36,221 nucleotides of DNA from a virus: the IMG/VR virus record IMGVR_UViG_3300034407_002785, positions 1 through 36,221 of that record, one strand, 5' to 3'. Below, one piece after another: positions 12,307 through 20,790 of this stretch. The position numbers and the translations under genes are program-made. Positions within the stretch are counted from its first letter, which is position 1; every line of letters starts with the position of its first letter. The notes beneath the pieces are model-generated. The model had not been told where the DNA came from. It did not search any database and saw nothing but the letters and a program-made list of their open reading frames with translations.

Positions 12307-13821
12307 TTACAGACGGGTTACAGTTACATTTAAGGATGTTTCAAGTTCATCCTTGGTTACACTACATAAAGGTTCCCCCTTCCATCTAAATTTGGTGAAG
12401 AAAGCCTCGAAGTCACTAGCTTGCATAAACTGTTGACCTCTTAGAGGGGTGCCTCCATGTAATTTCTTAAGGTTCTTTTTATGTTGATTCTTTGCTGCAT
12501 AATAAGTGAAGCTGTCGTCCTCACTATCTTGAGCGACTTCTTTAAGATCAGACTTCTCCACTAAAGCCGTTGCTAAATCTCTAACAACTTCAAAGGGACA
12601 TGAATCAATAACGGCTCGCTCGTAAGTATGTCCATGATAGTAATCGATGGCACTGTATCTAAAGTCCTTAAAATTATTTAATACCCAATACCCTAGATTA
12701 GCCATAAATTCTGGATTGTTCAACGCTTCTAGATATTCTCTAACAAAATCGGGACCGTGCTCGTGCAATATATGAAATCCGGAGTCATCGAGGATAGAAA
12801 CCCGTCTATCTCCGGGGGTTACATTGACATCTCTAGTATTATTAGATGTGAAAAACATACTCCATGTATTACTCACAGGTATTTCAGTTTTATTTTTACG
12901 GTTGATGGACATAACTGGATCTAATAGTTTCTTAAACTGGTTTTGATAACTAGGGTACAGCACAAATTCATCCATACATAAGGCTCTACATCGGTACAAT
13001 GGGTCCTTAAAAGGAGATCCCGTAAAAAACTCCTTACTAACTGGGGCATATGCATTATTTACACCAACAAGCGCCGAAGGCAATTTAGCCATCACCGTAG
13101 TCTTTCCCGTGCCGTGCGTTGGGTGAATCACCCCAGTAGCGACGCAATTACGACTATTGATCATGTGATATAAGGCGCAGTAGTACCTCTCTAGGCTCTC
13201 CTGATTGTCAAATCGGGGCTCTATAACCTTTCTATGCCTCTCATCCAAAGGAGCTCTTAGATCGTCTTCAAACTGCCAAGGAGGACGTATATAAGAGTTA
13301 ACTGCGGGCATATATGTCTTCCCGCTTTCAAGGTAAACAGGTAATTTATCCGGTAACCTCGAAGGAGAATACCCTACTACTACAGCAGGTAGAGTAGGGC
13401 TGACTTCATTCTTCCAAATAGAGGCAGTATAAGTGTCTTTATAATTATCAAAAGCGACTGGGGAGATATGTCCTACTTCTTTATCTATTAGGATGTACTC
13501 ACCTGTCTCCACGTTCCTAGCAGGGTAGTGTTTCTCCCTGATAAGTGCGCTAGTCTCATCTAACTCAATGGATTTCCCGTCACTACGGGCGGGAGAACTT
13601 TCTAAAAGGTCCGTAAAGAGTTTCCTCTTATCAAACTCTGATAAGGGATTATCAATAAGCTCGATCCGCAGCTTACCTACATCTGGGATCATCTCTTGAT
13701 ATTGCTTAACGATCTCGTTCAGATTCTTAGCAAACTGGGAAGGGGTATATTTTATCCCCTCAATATATAGGGACTCTCCCTTGTGTGAGAGGTTTAAATT
13801 CTTAAATGTCTCATGATTCAT
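12307..13821 (-). CDS. SF3-type helicase/primase-like replication ATPase
   Basis: This 504-aa protein has Walker A GTGKTT (237-242, K240), Walker B LCMDEF (D284, E285), the SF3 motif C sensor FFTSNN (N327) and an arginine pair after it (GDRR, 337-340). SYIRPPW at 177-182 resembles the conserved lead-in of D5/DUF5906-type phage helicases. The 180-residue N-terminal part shows no DxD primase signature I can trust, so helicase is firm and primase is not. It is the first gene of the leftward operon, as expected for an initiator helicase loaded near the origin. AGGAGA precedes the start. A leader terminator-like hairpin lies upstream. Confidence 0.85.
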   Translation of the reverse strand: MNHETFKNLNLSHKGESLYIEGIKYTPSQFAKNLNEIVKQYQEMIPDVGKLRIELIDNPLSEFDKRKLFTDLLESSPARSDGKSIELDETSALIREKHYPARNVETGEYILIDKEVGHISPVAFDNYKDTYTASIWKNEVSPTLPAVVVGYSPSRLPDKLPVYLESGKTYMPAVNSYIRPPWQFEDDLRAPLDERHRKVIEPRFDNQESLERYYCALYHMINSRNCVATGVIHPTHGTGKTTVMAKLPSALVGVNNAYAPVSKEFFTGSPFKDPLYRCRALCMDEFVLYPSYQNQFKKLLDPVMSINRKNKTEIPVSNTWSMFFTSNNTRDVNVTPGDRRVSILDDSGFHILHEHGPDFVREYLEALNNPEFMANLGYWVLNNFKDFRYSAIDYYHGHTYERAVIDSCPFEVVRDLATALVEKSDLKEVAQDSEDDSFTYYAAKNQHKKNLKKLHGGTPLRGQQFMQASDFEAFFTKFRWKGEPLCSVTKDELETSLNVTVTRL

Positions 13822-13880
13822 TGATTCTCCTATAGTTATTTGGTTCGGATACCTTAGAAAATGTGACGGGATATTGTCAA

Positions 13881-13914
13881 ATAAAAAAGCCGTGGGATTT
13901 TAACTCCACGGCTT
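13881..13914 (-). terminator. Intrinsic terminator in the leader of the leftward operon
   Basis: On the minus strand AAGCCGTGG, a 10-base loop and CCACGGCTT make a perfect 9-bp hairpin followed by TTTTTTAT, a textbook rho-independent terminator. It lies about 60-95 bp ahead of the first gene and downstream of the best promoter, so most transcripts would stop unless read through. This suggests attenuation or antitermination of the early operon. A TTGACA directly after it (13880-13875) could be the -35 of a second promoter, though its -10 is poor. Confidence 0.75.
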
Positions 13915-13964
13915 ACCAAATAAATATAGGCAAAGTAGAAGACCTACCCTGATTCCACGAGATA

Positions 13965-13993
13965 GTTATAAATTAAAAAAGGTATAATTGCAA
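13965..13993 (-). promoter_or_regulatory. Early leftward promoter (sigma70-like)
   Basis: On the minus strand TTGCAA (13993-13988) and TATAAC (13970-13965) are spaced 17 bp apart. The start of transcription would be near 13958, giving a short leader RNA of about 75 bases ending at the hairpin at 13881-13914. Confidence 0.55.
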
Positions 13994-14101
13994 TTAGTAT
14001 ATACATAACGCATCTACGAAATGACGCGGTGCTATTAACTAGTGACTTGTTATATATCAATTTTATTTTTTTATTTTTTCAAGAAATTTTTTTAAAAAGT
14101 T

Positions 14102-14179
14102 AAAAAACGAAAAACAACAGTGTCTAGCATCGAGTCATGATTTGAATGATTTTGGACACTTATGTTGTTTACGTTTTTT
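14102..14179. repeat. Long imperfect inverted repeat
   Basis: The left arm at 14102-14124 (six A, CG, AAAAACAAC, then GTGTC) is complementary to the right arm at 14155-14179 (GACAC, TTAT, GTTGTTT, A, CGTTTTTT) apart from a 2-base bulge and one or two mismatches. The loop is 30 bases. The arms are too long and imperfect to be chance noise in AT-rich DNA alone, especially the CG and GTGTC matches. It could be an initiator-protein site, a terminator for anything entering from the left, or an operator. Confidence 0.55.
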
Positions 14180-14204
14180 GATGATATTGAATTTGGATAT
14201 AGTT

Positions 14205-14233
14205 TTGCCATCAAAGGTATATTGCTTTATTCT
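14205..14233 (+). promoter_or_regulatory. Candidate rightward promoter
   Basis: TTGCCA (14205-14210) and TATTCT (14228-14233) are separated by 17 bp, ending about 28 bp before the rusA start and its AAGGA. The -10 is only a 4/6 match. Other weak candidates exist in this AT-rich stretch, so this is a tentative call. Confidence 0.35.
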
Positions 14234-14261
14234 CCCTAAAACGTCAACAAGGAAAGTGACG

Positions 14262-14642
14262 ATGATTCAATTAGATTTCTTGATAGATCCCGTGGCAAAA
14301 GGAAGACCTCGTTTCGCACGTGGTCGAGCATATACTCCAAAGAAAACTCATGACTTTGAGCGTCAAGTGAAAAGTATGGCGAGGGAACAATATAGAAATG
14401 GACCGATGGCTGGACCCTTAAAAGTGGTAGTTGAAATTTATATCAAACGACCGAAAAGCGTCAGTGAAAAGAAGAGACCTTATCCAGTTGTCAAGCCAGA
14501 TGTAGATAATCTTGTTAAGTCGGTACTTGATCCCTTAAACGGGGTTATATATGTTGACGATAGTCAAATTATAGAGCTCAGTGTGGTTAAGTTATACAGT
14601 CAGATCGGTAGCATCGGTGTGAAGATTATGTCATACCCTTAA
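14262..14642 (+). CDS. rusA: RusA-like Holliday-junction resolvase
   Basis: This 126-aa protein has the RusA hallmark KPDVDNLVKSVLDPLNGV followed by YVDDSQI: the paired aspartates after KP and the later DD form the metal site of this dimeric nuclease, which cuts four-way junctions. The N-terminal GRPRFARGRAYTPKKT strand-turn also fits. I start at ATG 14262, behind AAGGA. The frame is open to 14142, but that extension lies in the intergenic control region and is cysteine- and leucine-rich nonsense. As first gene of the rightward operon, it probably trims branched concatemers before packaging by the terminase genes that follow. Confidence 0.92.
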   Translation: MIQLDFLIDPVAKGRPRFARGRAYTPKKTHDFERQVKSMAREQYRNGPMAGPLKVVVEIYIKRPKSVSEKKRPYPVVKPDVDNLVKSVLDPLNGVIYVDDSQIIELSVVKLYSQIGSIGVKIMSYP

Positions 14643-14723
14643 CATTGACATTAAAAGTGGAGCAGTTGATAATGAATAAAAGTGTCTAGTAGATGCAATG
14701 TTCATTCCAGTGGAAGGATAGTC

Positions 14724-15116
14724 ATGAGTGAAGAAGTCAAGAAGCCAAATCCTGTTGGTCGTCCAACTAAATATCATCCAGATATGTGTAAAACGATGGA
14801 AGATAAGCTCTCCAAGGGGCATTCAATTCAAGCAAGCTGCAGCTCAATTGACGTGGTGCATTCTACCGTATATGAGTGGATGGCAAAACATAAAGAGTTT
14901 TCGGATGCTATTAAGCGAGGAGTCAATAAAGGTCTCGTTTATCTTGAAGAATTGATCATTTCCCATGCAGAAGGGGAGCAGCCTAAGAATGCAAATGTCA
15001 GTGCTGTAATCTTCATATTAAAGACACGTTTCCATAAGATATATTCAGAGAAACAACATATAGAACAAAGTCAAACCATTAAAATTGAGATTGACGAAAA
15101 TGAGTCAAAAATTTAG
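14724..15116 (+). CDS. terS: Terminase small subunit
   Basis: This 130-aa protein begins with a basic DNA-binding segment, VGRPTKYHPDMCKTMEDKL, then a helix-turn-helix (GHSIQASCSSIDVVHSTVYE and WMAKHKEF) and a longer oligomerisation helix (LEELIISHAEG onward). That is the layout of phage small terminases, which recognise the packaging start and form rings. The start at 14724 has AAGGAT ahead of it; the frame is open to 14682 without a ribosome site. It overlaps the large terminase gene by 17 bp. An 81-bp gap from rusA shows nothing notable. Confidence 0.85.
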   Translation: MSEEVKKPNPVGRPTKYHPDMCKTMEDKLSKGHSIQASCSSIDVVHSTVYEWMAKHKEFSDAIKRGVNKGLVYLEELIISHAEGEQPKNANVSAVIFILKTRFHKIYSEKQHIEQSQTIKIEIDENESKI

Positions 15117-16374
15117 TAAAACCGAAACGCAAAATGCAGCGGTTGAAGCCATTGTCAATTCAAAGGCTAAAGACATCTGCTTGTACGGATCTTCGAGATC
15201 TGGTAAATCGTTTCTTATAATGAGGCTCATGCTGATTAGAGCGGGTAAACAAGACCGTTCGGATCACATCATTGCACGTGAAACCTTCTCATCTGCTAAG
15301 GCTTCTATCTGGCAAAAGACACTACCTGATGTATTGCGTATATGCTTTCCGAATTTAGTAGTTAAGTTTAACAATACCGATTACATCTGTACGCTGCCTA
15401 ATATGTCTACTATCAAGATCGCTGGGCTAGATGATGATAAGAAGATAGAACGTCTACTGGGTACTGAATACAGTACACTGTGGATAAACGAATCTAATCA
15501 AGTTAGCTATGGAGCGGTAAACAAGTTAAAGACAAGGCTTGCACAGAAGAATGCTCTTAGAAAGCTAACCTTCTACGATCTCAACCCCACTAAGACGAGC
15601 TCATGGGTTCATCAACTATTTGAACAGAAAGTGAACCCTCAAGACGGGGAATATCTACATAATCCCGATAACTATATGTCGATCCAGATGAATATTCAGG
15701 GGAACTTGGAGAACGTGGATGAAGACTACCTCGCCTTACTTGAATCGATGCCTGAGAAGGAAAGACAACGATTTCTCTATGGTACTTATGACGATAGCAA
15801 TAATGATGCAGCGGTGTATGCGTTCAGCGATGCCGATCACATTAGCACTTCAGCGGTCAAGTTAACGGGGAGTGTTTGGGTTGGTTCCGATTTCAATATA
15901 GATTACAACTCCGATGTCTTATGTTCGCAACATGGAGCAGGTCTCTATGTATGGGGTGAGTCACAGATACCTGGGGATACTTACAAGAAGTGTGACTCTC
16001 TCAACAGGAAAGGTGCAGCGGGTGCCTCAATAGTATGCGATTCAACTGGTAAGGCTAGAAGAACAAGTGGGACAAGTGATCATCAGATATTAAGAGATGC
16101 GGGCTTCAACGTGGTACATTTCCAGAACCCCAGTGTGATTGATAAGATAAACAACCTCAACAGGTGCTTCACCTTGGGGCTTGTCAAGGTACATCCTGAT
16201 TGTAAGAAGCTCATTAGGGATTTGAAGCAACTTGTGTGGGATAAGCATGGTCAATTAGACCAGAAGAAAGACCCGTCACTCTCTCACTTAGTAGATTCAC
16301 TAGCCTATCTGTGCTGGAAGCTCTACCCTATTAACTCAATGAACAATTATAAGATCATAGCGCAAGGAAGATAG
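15100..16374 (+). CDS. terL: Terminase large subunit (packaging ATPase-nuclease)
   Basis: This 424-aa protein has Walker A YGSSRSGKS (29-37), Walker B STLWINES, and a C-terminal RNase H-like nuclease with acidic motifs GSDFNID, VCDSTGK and SHLVDSLAY. It drives DNA into the prohead and cuts concatemers. The start is ATG 15100; the longer reading begins at TTG 15085, deep in terS, with no ribosome site. The circular map of the genome suggests headful packaging, but the protein sequence alone cannot decide pac against cos. Confidence 0.95.
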   Translation: MSQKFSKTETQNAAVEAIVNSKAKDICLYGSSRSGKSFLIMRLMLIRAGKQDRSDHIIARETFSSAKASIWQKTLPDVLRICFPNLVVKFNNTDYICTLPNMSTIKIAGLDDDKKIERLLGTEYSTLWINESNQVSYGAVNKLKTRLAQKNALRKLTFYDLNPTKTSSWVHQLFEQKVNPQDGEYLHNPDNYMSIQMNIQGNLENVDEDYLALLESMPEKERQRFLYGTYDDSNNDAAVYAFSDADHISTSAVKLTGSVWVGSDFNIDYNSDVLCSQHGAGLYVWGESQIPGDTYKKCDSLNRKGAAGASIVCDSTGKARRTSGTSDHQILRDAGFNVVHFQNPSVIDKINNLNRCFTLGLVKVHPDCKKLIRDLKQLVWDKHGQLDQKKDPSLSHLVDSLAYLCWKLYPINSMNNYKIIAQGR

Positions 16375-16375
16375 C

Positions 16376-17968
16376 ATGGATTTAACAAAGAAGAGTGAAC
16401 GTAAAAAGCTGATAGATAGGTTAGAAGGTAACGCTAACAAGGGTCGTAAGACAGTAAGCTATCAAGCAAGCGAGATCTATAGCGATAACATTAAAGACTA
16501 CGTCATCGCCCATTTACGTGAACAGTTTGACGAGGAGTCAATCAAAGAGATCCCTTTAGTATCCTCTATCAACTTATGTAAACGTGTCGTGGATCAAAGA
16601 TCGTGCGTATATAAAGAAGCACCTCAAAGGGACTTTACTGAAGTAAGCGAGGAGCAGGTAGATATTCTTAATAGAGTATATGATGACATGGGGGCTAACA
16701 CGAAGCTTGGACTATCAAACCGTCTATTTTCTAACCATAATCAATGTCTATTACAAGTGCTCCCTAAGAAGGGTAAGTTAGTAATGAGAGTATTGAAGCC
16801 TCACCAATGGGACGCGGTAGTTGACCCAAGTGATCCTGAAGAGGCGATGGCAATCATCATTAGCTCATATGACAACTATGATGAGAAGAGTGAAGCTGCT
16901 GATGAACCTAACAGCGCAACGGGGAGCCAGACTAACTATAAGTCTAACAATGAAGTATATAAGCAAGACGAAGCCTCAAAGCAACTACTGAAGGAGGACG
17001 ATAAAACCTACCTCGTGTGGACTAAAGAAGAGAACTACTTCATGAACCGTGAGGGAACCATTCTCGGGGAGCCGTTACCTAATCCACTTAAGGCATTTGA
17101 TATGCTTCCATTCATCGAGATAAGTGGAAACAAAGAGTTCGAGTACTGGGTTAGATCATCTAACGCATACAGCTCATTCACTGTAGAGTTCAACGCGACA
17201 ATGAGTCACATCCAACAAATCGTTAAGATGCAGGGATATGCTCAAGCCGTACTATCAGGACCTCAAGAACTCCTCATGGAGAACATAAAGGTAGGACCTA
17301 ATTACGTGTTAAAGCTTCCAGTAGATAAGAACGCAGGGATCGAGACTAAGTTCGAGTTCGCCAGTCCTGGATCCGATATCCGTGGATCGCTAGACTTTCT
17401 AGAGGTTCTATTGACAGCATTTCTTACATCAAATGGACTGGATGCTAAGACCGTTTCTCTATCTGGAGAAGGGACAACTTACAATTCAGGATTAGAGAGA
17501 TTGCTCGCTATGCTTGAAAAGGTGTCAGCGTCACGGGAAGATTATGATCTATATGAAAAGGTAGAAGGGAAGCTGTTTAAGTTAATCACTGCATGGCTAG
17601 AGGTTCTAAATACATCGGAAACTCTTGATAGAAAGTACTACCTAGGAGCTATTCCTGAAGATGCTCAGGTTAAAGTGGAGTTTGCTAAACCTGAGATGGT
17701 GACAAGTGAAGTAGAGACCTTAGACCAGTTCCAACGTGAAATAGATATGGGGATCGCATCACCTATTAGTATACTTATGGAACGCGACAACCTTACAAGG
17801 GAACAGGCTGAGGAGAGATACCTCGAGTATCAAGACGATCAATTACTTACAAGAGAACCGGAAAGAGTAGAAATTGTACCACCTATTAAGGTGCCAACGA
17901 ACACGAAGTTAATGAACCTACCACAGGACGAAGATGACAATATCGAACCGAAGCCTTTCGGAGAGTAG
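16376..17968 (+). CDS. Portal protein
   Basis: This 530-aa protein lies immediately after the large terminase. It shows the SPP1-like portal plan: an N-terminal mixed region (DYVIAHLREQF, then SSINLCKRVVDQRSCVYKEA), a wing/clip rich in strands, a long stem-crown helix region (EVLLTAFLTSNG, then ERLLAMLEKVSASREDYDLY) and a polar C-terminus. Dodecameric portals are the DNA gate and head-tail connector. An acidic insertion around residues 165-200 is probably a disordered wing loop. The next gene starts inside its last codons. Confidence 0.9.
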   Translation: MDLTKKSERKKLIDRLEGNANKGRKTVSYQASEIYSDNIKDYVIAHLREQFDEESIKEIPLVSSINLCKRVVDQRSCVYKEAPQRDFTEVSEEQVDILNRVYDDMGANTKLGLSNRLFSNHNQCLLQVLPKKGKLVMRVLKPHQWDAVVDPSDPEEAMAIIISSYDNYDEKSEAADEPNSATGSQTNYKSNNEVYKQDEASKQLLKEDDKTYLVWTKEENYFMNREGTILGEPLPNPLKAFDMLPFIEISGNKEFEYWVRSSNAYSSFTVEFNATMSHIQQIVKMQGYAQAVLSGPQELLMENIKVGPNYVLKLPVDKNAGIETKFEFASPGSDIRGSLDFLEVLLTAFLTSNGLDAKTVSLSGEGTTYNSGLERLLAMLEKVSASREDYDLYEKVEGKLFKLITAWLEVLNTSETLDRKYYLGAIPEDAQVKVEFAKPEMVTSEVETLDQFQREIDMGIASPISILMERDNLTREQAEERYLEYQDDQLLTREPERVEIVPPIKVPTNTKLMNLPQDEDDNIEPKPFGE

Positions 17969-18515
17969 GCTCACTCAAGACATTGACCTTGGAGAGTTAC
18001 TTGGACGAGCTCCTACATCCTCTGAGATGCGGGAGTTTGAAGTGGAGCTCTTAGAGGTAATCATTGGACGAACACAAGACGGTATAGATGTGGACGGTGA
18101 CAAGTTCACCAAATACAATCCAGCATATGCCGAGAAGAAAGGGGTAGGGGTATCTGACGTAGATCTAACTTTGATGGGGGATATGCTCCTAGCAATGGAA
18201 ACCCAGAGAAGAGGTAACTCGGTACGGATTCAGATAGATGGCGACGAGGCTGCAAAAGCATACGGTCATGTATCAGGATTCAAGGGACATCCTTATATAA
18301 AAGATGGACCTAAAAGGGACTTCTTTGGCATTACAGATGAAGAAGCTAGAACCTTAGCAAATAAAGTAGATCAGGGAGGAGAGGAATCTCTCGACCTTGG
18401 CTCTTTATTCGCTACAGTTGCCGCTGCCAATATAGCAAGACAGGAACAAGATGTTCTACAAAGAGTATTAAACAACATCGGTCTAAATGCCGATAGCGGA
18501 GGGCTCTTTGGCTAA
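17934..18515 (+). CDS. Virion morphogenesis / head-tail protein (gpG-like)
   Basis: This 193-aa protein shares with Mu-like virion-morphogenesis proteins and related tail-completion factors the phrase DGDKFTKYNPAYAEKKG, followed by VDLTLMGDMLLAME. The C-terminal 40 residues are helical. It overlaps the portal gene by 35 bp in another frame, with AGGAC ahead of its ATG. Position between portal and scaffold suggests a head-maturation or neck role; the exact role is uncertain. Confidence 0.72.
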   Translation: MTISNRSLSESRLTQDIDLGELLGRAPTSSEMREFEVELLEVIIGRTQDGIDVDGDKFTKYNPAYAEKKGVGVSDVDLTLMGDMLLAMETQRRGNSVRIQIDGDEAAKAYGHVSGFKGHPYIKDGPKRDFFGITDEEARTLANKVDQGGEESLDLGSLFATVAAANIARQEQDVLQRVLNNIGLNADSGGLFG

Positions 18516-19005
18516 GGTACGTATTACGGGATTAGATAAAGAACTAAAGAGAACGAAGCTAAGAATAGGTAACGCTTTAGCCCGTGCCAAGTTCAATGAA
18601 ACTATTCAAAAGGAAACTATCCAGGAAGCTAGGAAGGGTGGGCTTAAGCCAAAGCTTATGAGATCCACGGTACAAGCTAGAAAGAGATTACAGAAATACA
18701 ACTCCACGCACCCTGATTACTCAGCAGGAAGGTCGAATCTTACATTCAGTGGGGAGCTATTAGACGCTATACGTGTCAAGTTCATAACATCAAAACTAAC
18801 ATTCGTTTATGACGCATTGAAGACAAAACATAAGAAGTATAAGGGGAAGAAAGGTAGGTCCAAAGCATCGGGCTCCATTTCCAATAGAGACCTCCTCGAG
18901 ATACAAAATGAGGTAAGACCTATACTTCAGGTATTCGATAGGGAATACTTTATAAGATCAATAGAGAATAAACTAAAGGACGCAATCAAGCGGTTCTTTA
19001 AATAA
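18508..19005 (+). CDS. Second small head-tail morphogenesis protein (TTG start)
   Basis: The 165-aa, very basic protein has NLTFSGELLDAI after YSAGRS, matching the LTLMGDMLLAM phrase of its upstream neighbour, so the two may be distant paralogues. I start at TTG 18508, since GGAGG lies five bases ahead; ATG 18487 has no ribosome site and would overlap the previous gene by 29 bp. A Lys/Gly-rich loop (TKHKKYKGKKGRSKASG) lies at about 110-128. It is probably a DNA- or portal-contacting minor head protein, inferred from position. Confidence 0.65.
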   Translation: MAKVRITGLDKELKRTKLRIGNALARAKFNETIQKETIQEARKGGLKPKLMRSTVQARKRLQKYNSTHPDYSAGRSNLTFSGELLDAIRVKFITSKLTFVYDALKTKHKKYKGKKGRSKASGSISNRDLLEIQNEVRPILQVFDREYFIRSIENKLKDAIKRFFK

Positions 19006-19036
19006 CATTTGACACGATAGTCAAGGAGAATCTAAA

Positions 19037-19624
19037 ATGGATAATGTCACAACGAATCAAGTTGATTCAACCGCACCAGCTAGTAGCTCTGAGGTAAAGC
19101 AGAATGACACTGTTTCTTATGAATCGTTTAGGAAATCCGTGGAAGCGGAGAAGAACGCAAAGGAACGTGCTCGCGTACTCGAAGCAGAACTAGAAGCTAA
19201 GAAGAACGCAGAACTTGAAGCCGCAGGGAAGCATGAAGAGATCATTGCTAACTTACGAGCTAAAACGCACGAACTAGAATCTTCACTTAAATCAGAAAGA
19301 GAAACACGTATCTGGGACAACGTTACAGGCGCTATTAAAACTACCGCCATTAAGCAAGGTTGTACTGATCCAGATAAACTCATTAGGCTATTTGACAAAG
19401 AAGACTTCTCGACACTCCAAGCGGAGAACGGAAAGATAAGAGAGGATTCACTTGGCGCTCTAATGGAGAAAGCTAAGAAGGAGAATCACTTCCTTTTCAG
19501 TAGAGGAGAAGTAAGGATCAATGACGCGACTCCTTCCACTAACGCTCCAGACAGCGGGAAGAAATTAGATGTTAACTCAATGACCCCAAAAGAATTAGAA
19601 GAATATATTAAAGCAAAGTTTTAA
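19037..19624 (+). CDS. Capsid scaffolding protein
   Basis: This 195-aa protein is nearly all helix. It has a polar, disordered first 30 residues, a strong coiled coil from about 35 to 95 (KERARVLEAELEAKKNAELE), then a helical C-terminal domain ending MTPKELEEYIKAKF. It precedes the major capsid gene, the classical place for the internal scaffold that assembles and then leaves the prohead. AAGGAG precedes the ATG. No protease motif is seen, so scaffold removal by exit rather than by a fused protease is likely. Confidence 0.85.
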   Translation: MDNVTTNQVDSTAPASSSEVKQNDTVSYESFRKSVEAEKNAKERARVLEAELEAKKNAELEAAGKHEEIIANLRAKTHELESSLKSERETRIWDNVTGAIKTTAIKQGCTDPDKLIRLFDKEDFSTLQAENGKIREDSLGALMEKAKKENHFLFSRGEVRINDATPSTNAPDSGKKLDVNSMTPKELEEYIKAKF

Positions 19625-19648
19625 TAATAACCATAAAAGGAGATCATC

Positions 19649-20506
19649 ATGGCTGATGCAATCACAGGAAACACGGAAGTAGGAAACACTAAGCAAGAGC
19701 TTATCGCTTCACTAGTTCAAAGAGAATTAAAATTTCAAGCAAAATTACCTCAGTTTTTTACTGATGTTTCAATGTTCGCAGTAGAAGGATCTAAGTCAAT
19801 TAGCTTCCCAAAACTAACTTCATTCACAGTAGTAAACAGAGCAGAAGGTGCAGCAGGGGACGCAACAGCGTTAACTTCTTCACTTGATCAACTAGACCTT
19901 AACATCAATGCTTATGTTGCATGGGTTGTTGATGCAATGACTAAGAAACAAGCAAACATTAACGTTGAGTTAGAGTTCGCTAAAAGAGCTGCTTCAGCTC
20001 ATGCTAGATATGTTGATGAGCAAATCATCGCTACTCTACGTGCAGGTGCAGCTTCATTTGAAAATGTTGGTGCTGACGCTGACGTTACTTATGACGATAT
20101 TCTTGCAATGTTCGAAGCATATATGACTGCTGACGGGAAACAAGAAGAAGGTTGTTGGAAGATGTCTGTTGCTCAACATACAGCGGCAATGAACCTTGCA
20201 GAACTTAAGTCACTAGATACATTTGGTGAGCCAGTTATTCGTAACGGTGTTATTCAGCAACTAATGGGAATGCCAGTAGTTATCCATAACGGTCTACTTG
20301 CTCCAGAACTATTCCTAAGTGGTAAAGAGTCAATCGGTTACGGTTTTCAATCTAACCCAGCAATGGATGAGCAAAAAGCTAACGAGTATGGTGTTGGTGC
20401 AATGAGAGTTGCAGTTGACCAGTTATTCGGAGTAAAAGCTCTACAAACTGAAGAGAAGGGAGCGGCTGCTGGTAAGTCACCTCTAATCTTAGGCTTAAAC
20501 GACTAA
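19649..20506 (+). CDS. Major capsid protein (HK97-fold)
   Basis: This 285-aa protein has an N-arm, an E-loop region rich in SFPKLTSFTVVNRAEG, the long spine helix (VELEFAKRAASAHARYVDEQ) and the P/A-domain strands GMPVVIHNGLL and MRVAVDQLFGVKAL, typical of compact HK97-fold capsids. It is the only gene here with strongly regular, GCA/GCT-rich alanine codon use, consistent with high expression. AAAAGGAG gives an optimal ribosome site, and a strong terminator follows 20 bp after the stop. Confidence 0.9.
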   Translation: MADAITGNTEVGNTKQELIASLVQRELKFQAKLPQFFTDVSMFAVEGSKSISFPKLTSFTVVNRAEGAAGDATALTSSLDQLDLNINAYVAWVVDAMTKKQANINVELEFAKRAASAHARYVDEQIIATLRAGAASFENVGADADVTYDDILAMFEAYMTADGKQEEGCWKMSVAQHTAAMNLAELKSLDTFGEPVIRNGVIQQLMGMPVVIHNGLLAPELFLSGKESIGYGFQSNPAMDEQKANEYGVGAMRVAVDQLFGVKALQTEEKGAAAGKSPLILGLND

Positions 20507-20528
20507 TAATCCTTAAGGATTAAATACG

Positions 20529-20564
20529 AACCGCGTACCTTCACGGAAGTAGGTACGCGGTTTT
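20529..20564 (+). terminator. Strong intrinsic terminator after the capsid gene
   Basis: AACCGCGTACC and GGTACGCGGTT form an 11-bp perfect stem around a 12-base loop, followed by TTTTC. It should stop much of the capsid transcript, so downstream tail genes are made in smaller amounts or from another promoter. Confidence 0.85.
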
Positions 20565-20577
20565 CTTGCGAGATACT

Positions 20578-20790
20578 ATGGCATTAAGCAGCGACTATTC
20601 CCCTAAAGCGATTAAGAGCAAAACTACTAAAGGGTTAGAGCGCGCAATGATGATGAACAACTTCAAATACGGAGCGTTCTTCCAGTATCAAATCTCGTGG
20701 GACGGGAAAGAGTGGGTCGCATGGTATTACATGGAAGCACCCAAAGAGATGATGGCAATGACTGAAGGAGTTCTACGTGGCGATTCCTAA
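20578..20790 (+). CDS. Small structural-region protein
   Basis: This gene encodes 70 aa from ATG 20578; an alternative in-frame TTG four codons earlier lies inside the terminator T-tract. The sequence has YSPKAIKSKTTKGLERAMM then strands QYQISWDGKEWVAWYYME. It has no clear ribosome site. Not recognised; by position it may be a small capsid- or neck-associated protein. Confidence 0.6.
   Translation: MALSSDYSPKAIKSKTTKGLERAMMMNNFKYGAFFQYQISWDGKEWVAWYYMEAPKEMMAMTEGVLRGDS

Larger units (their letters stand above)
13822..14261. other. Divergent intergenic region, candidate replication origin and control region
   Basis: No supportable gene lies in these 440 bp. From left to right it holds the helicase leader, a minus-strand terminator hairpin (13881-13914), a minus-strand promoter (13965-13993), an AT-run of about 60 bp of mostly T then A (14058-14108), a long imperfect inverted repeat (14102-14179) and a plus-strand promoter-like sequence (14205-14233). 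A strongly AT-rich, easily melted stretch with dyads between two divergent operons and beside the helicase gene is the usual look of a phage origin. The origin assignment is inference. Confidence 0.5.

Noticed and set aside
13881-13914. Plus-strand terminator or tRNA arm
   Set aside because: The run of T is on the minus strand only, and no cloverleaf can be drawn around the hairpin.
14142-14261. Upstream extension of RusA
   Set aside because: It covers the inverted repeat and promoter region, has no ribosome site, and RusA homology starts at MIQLDFL.
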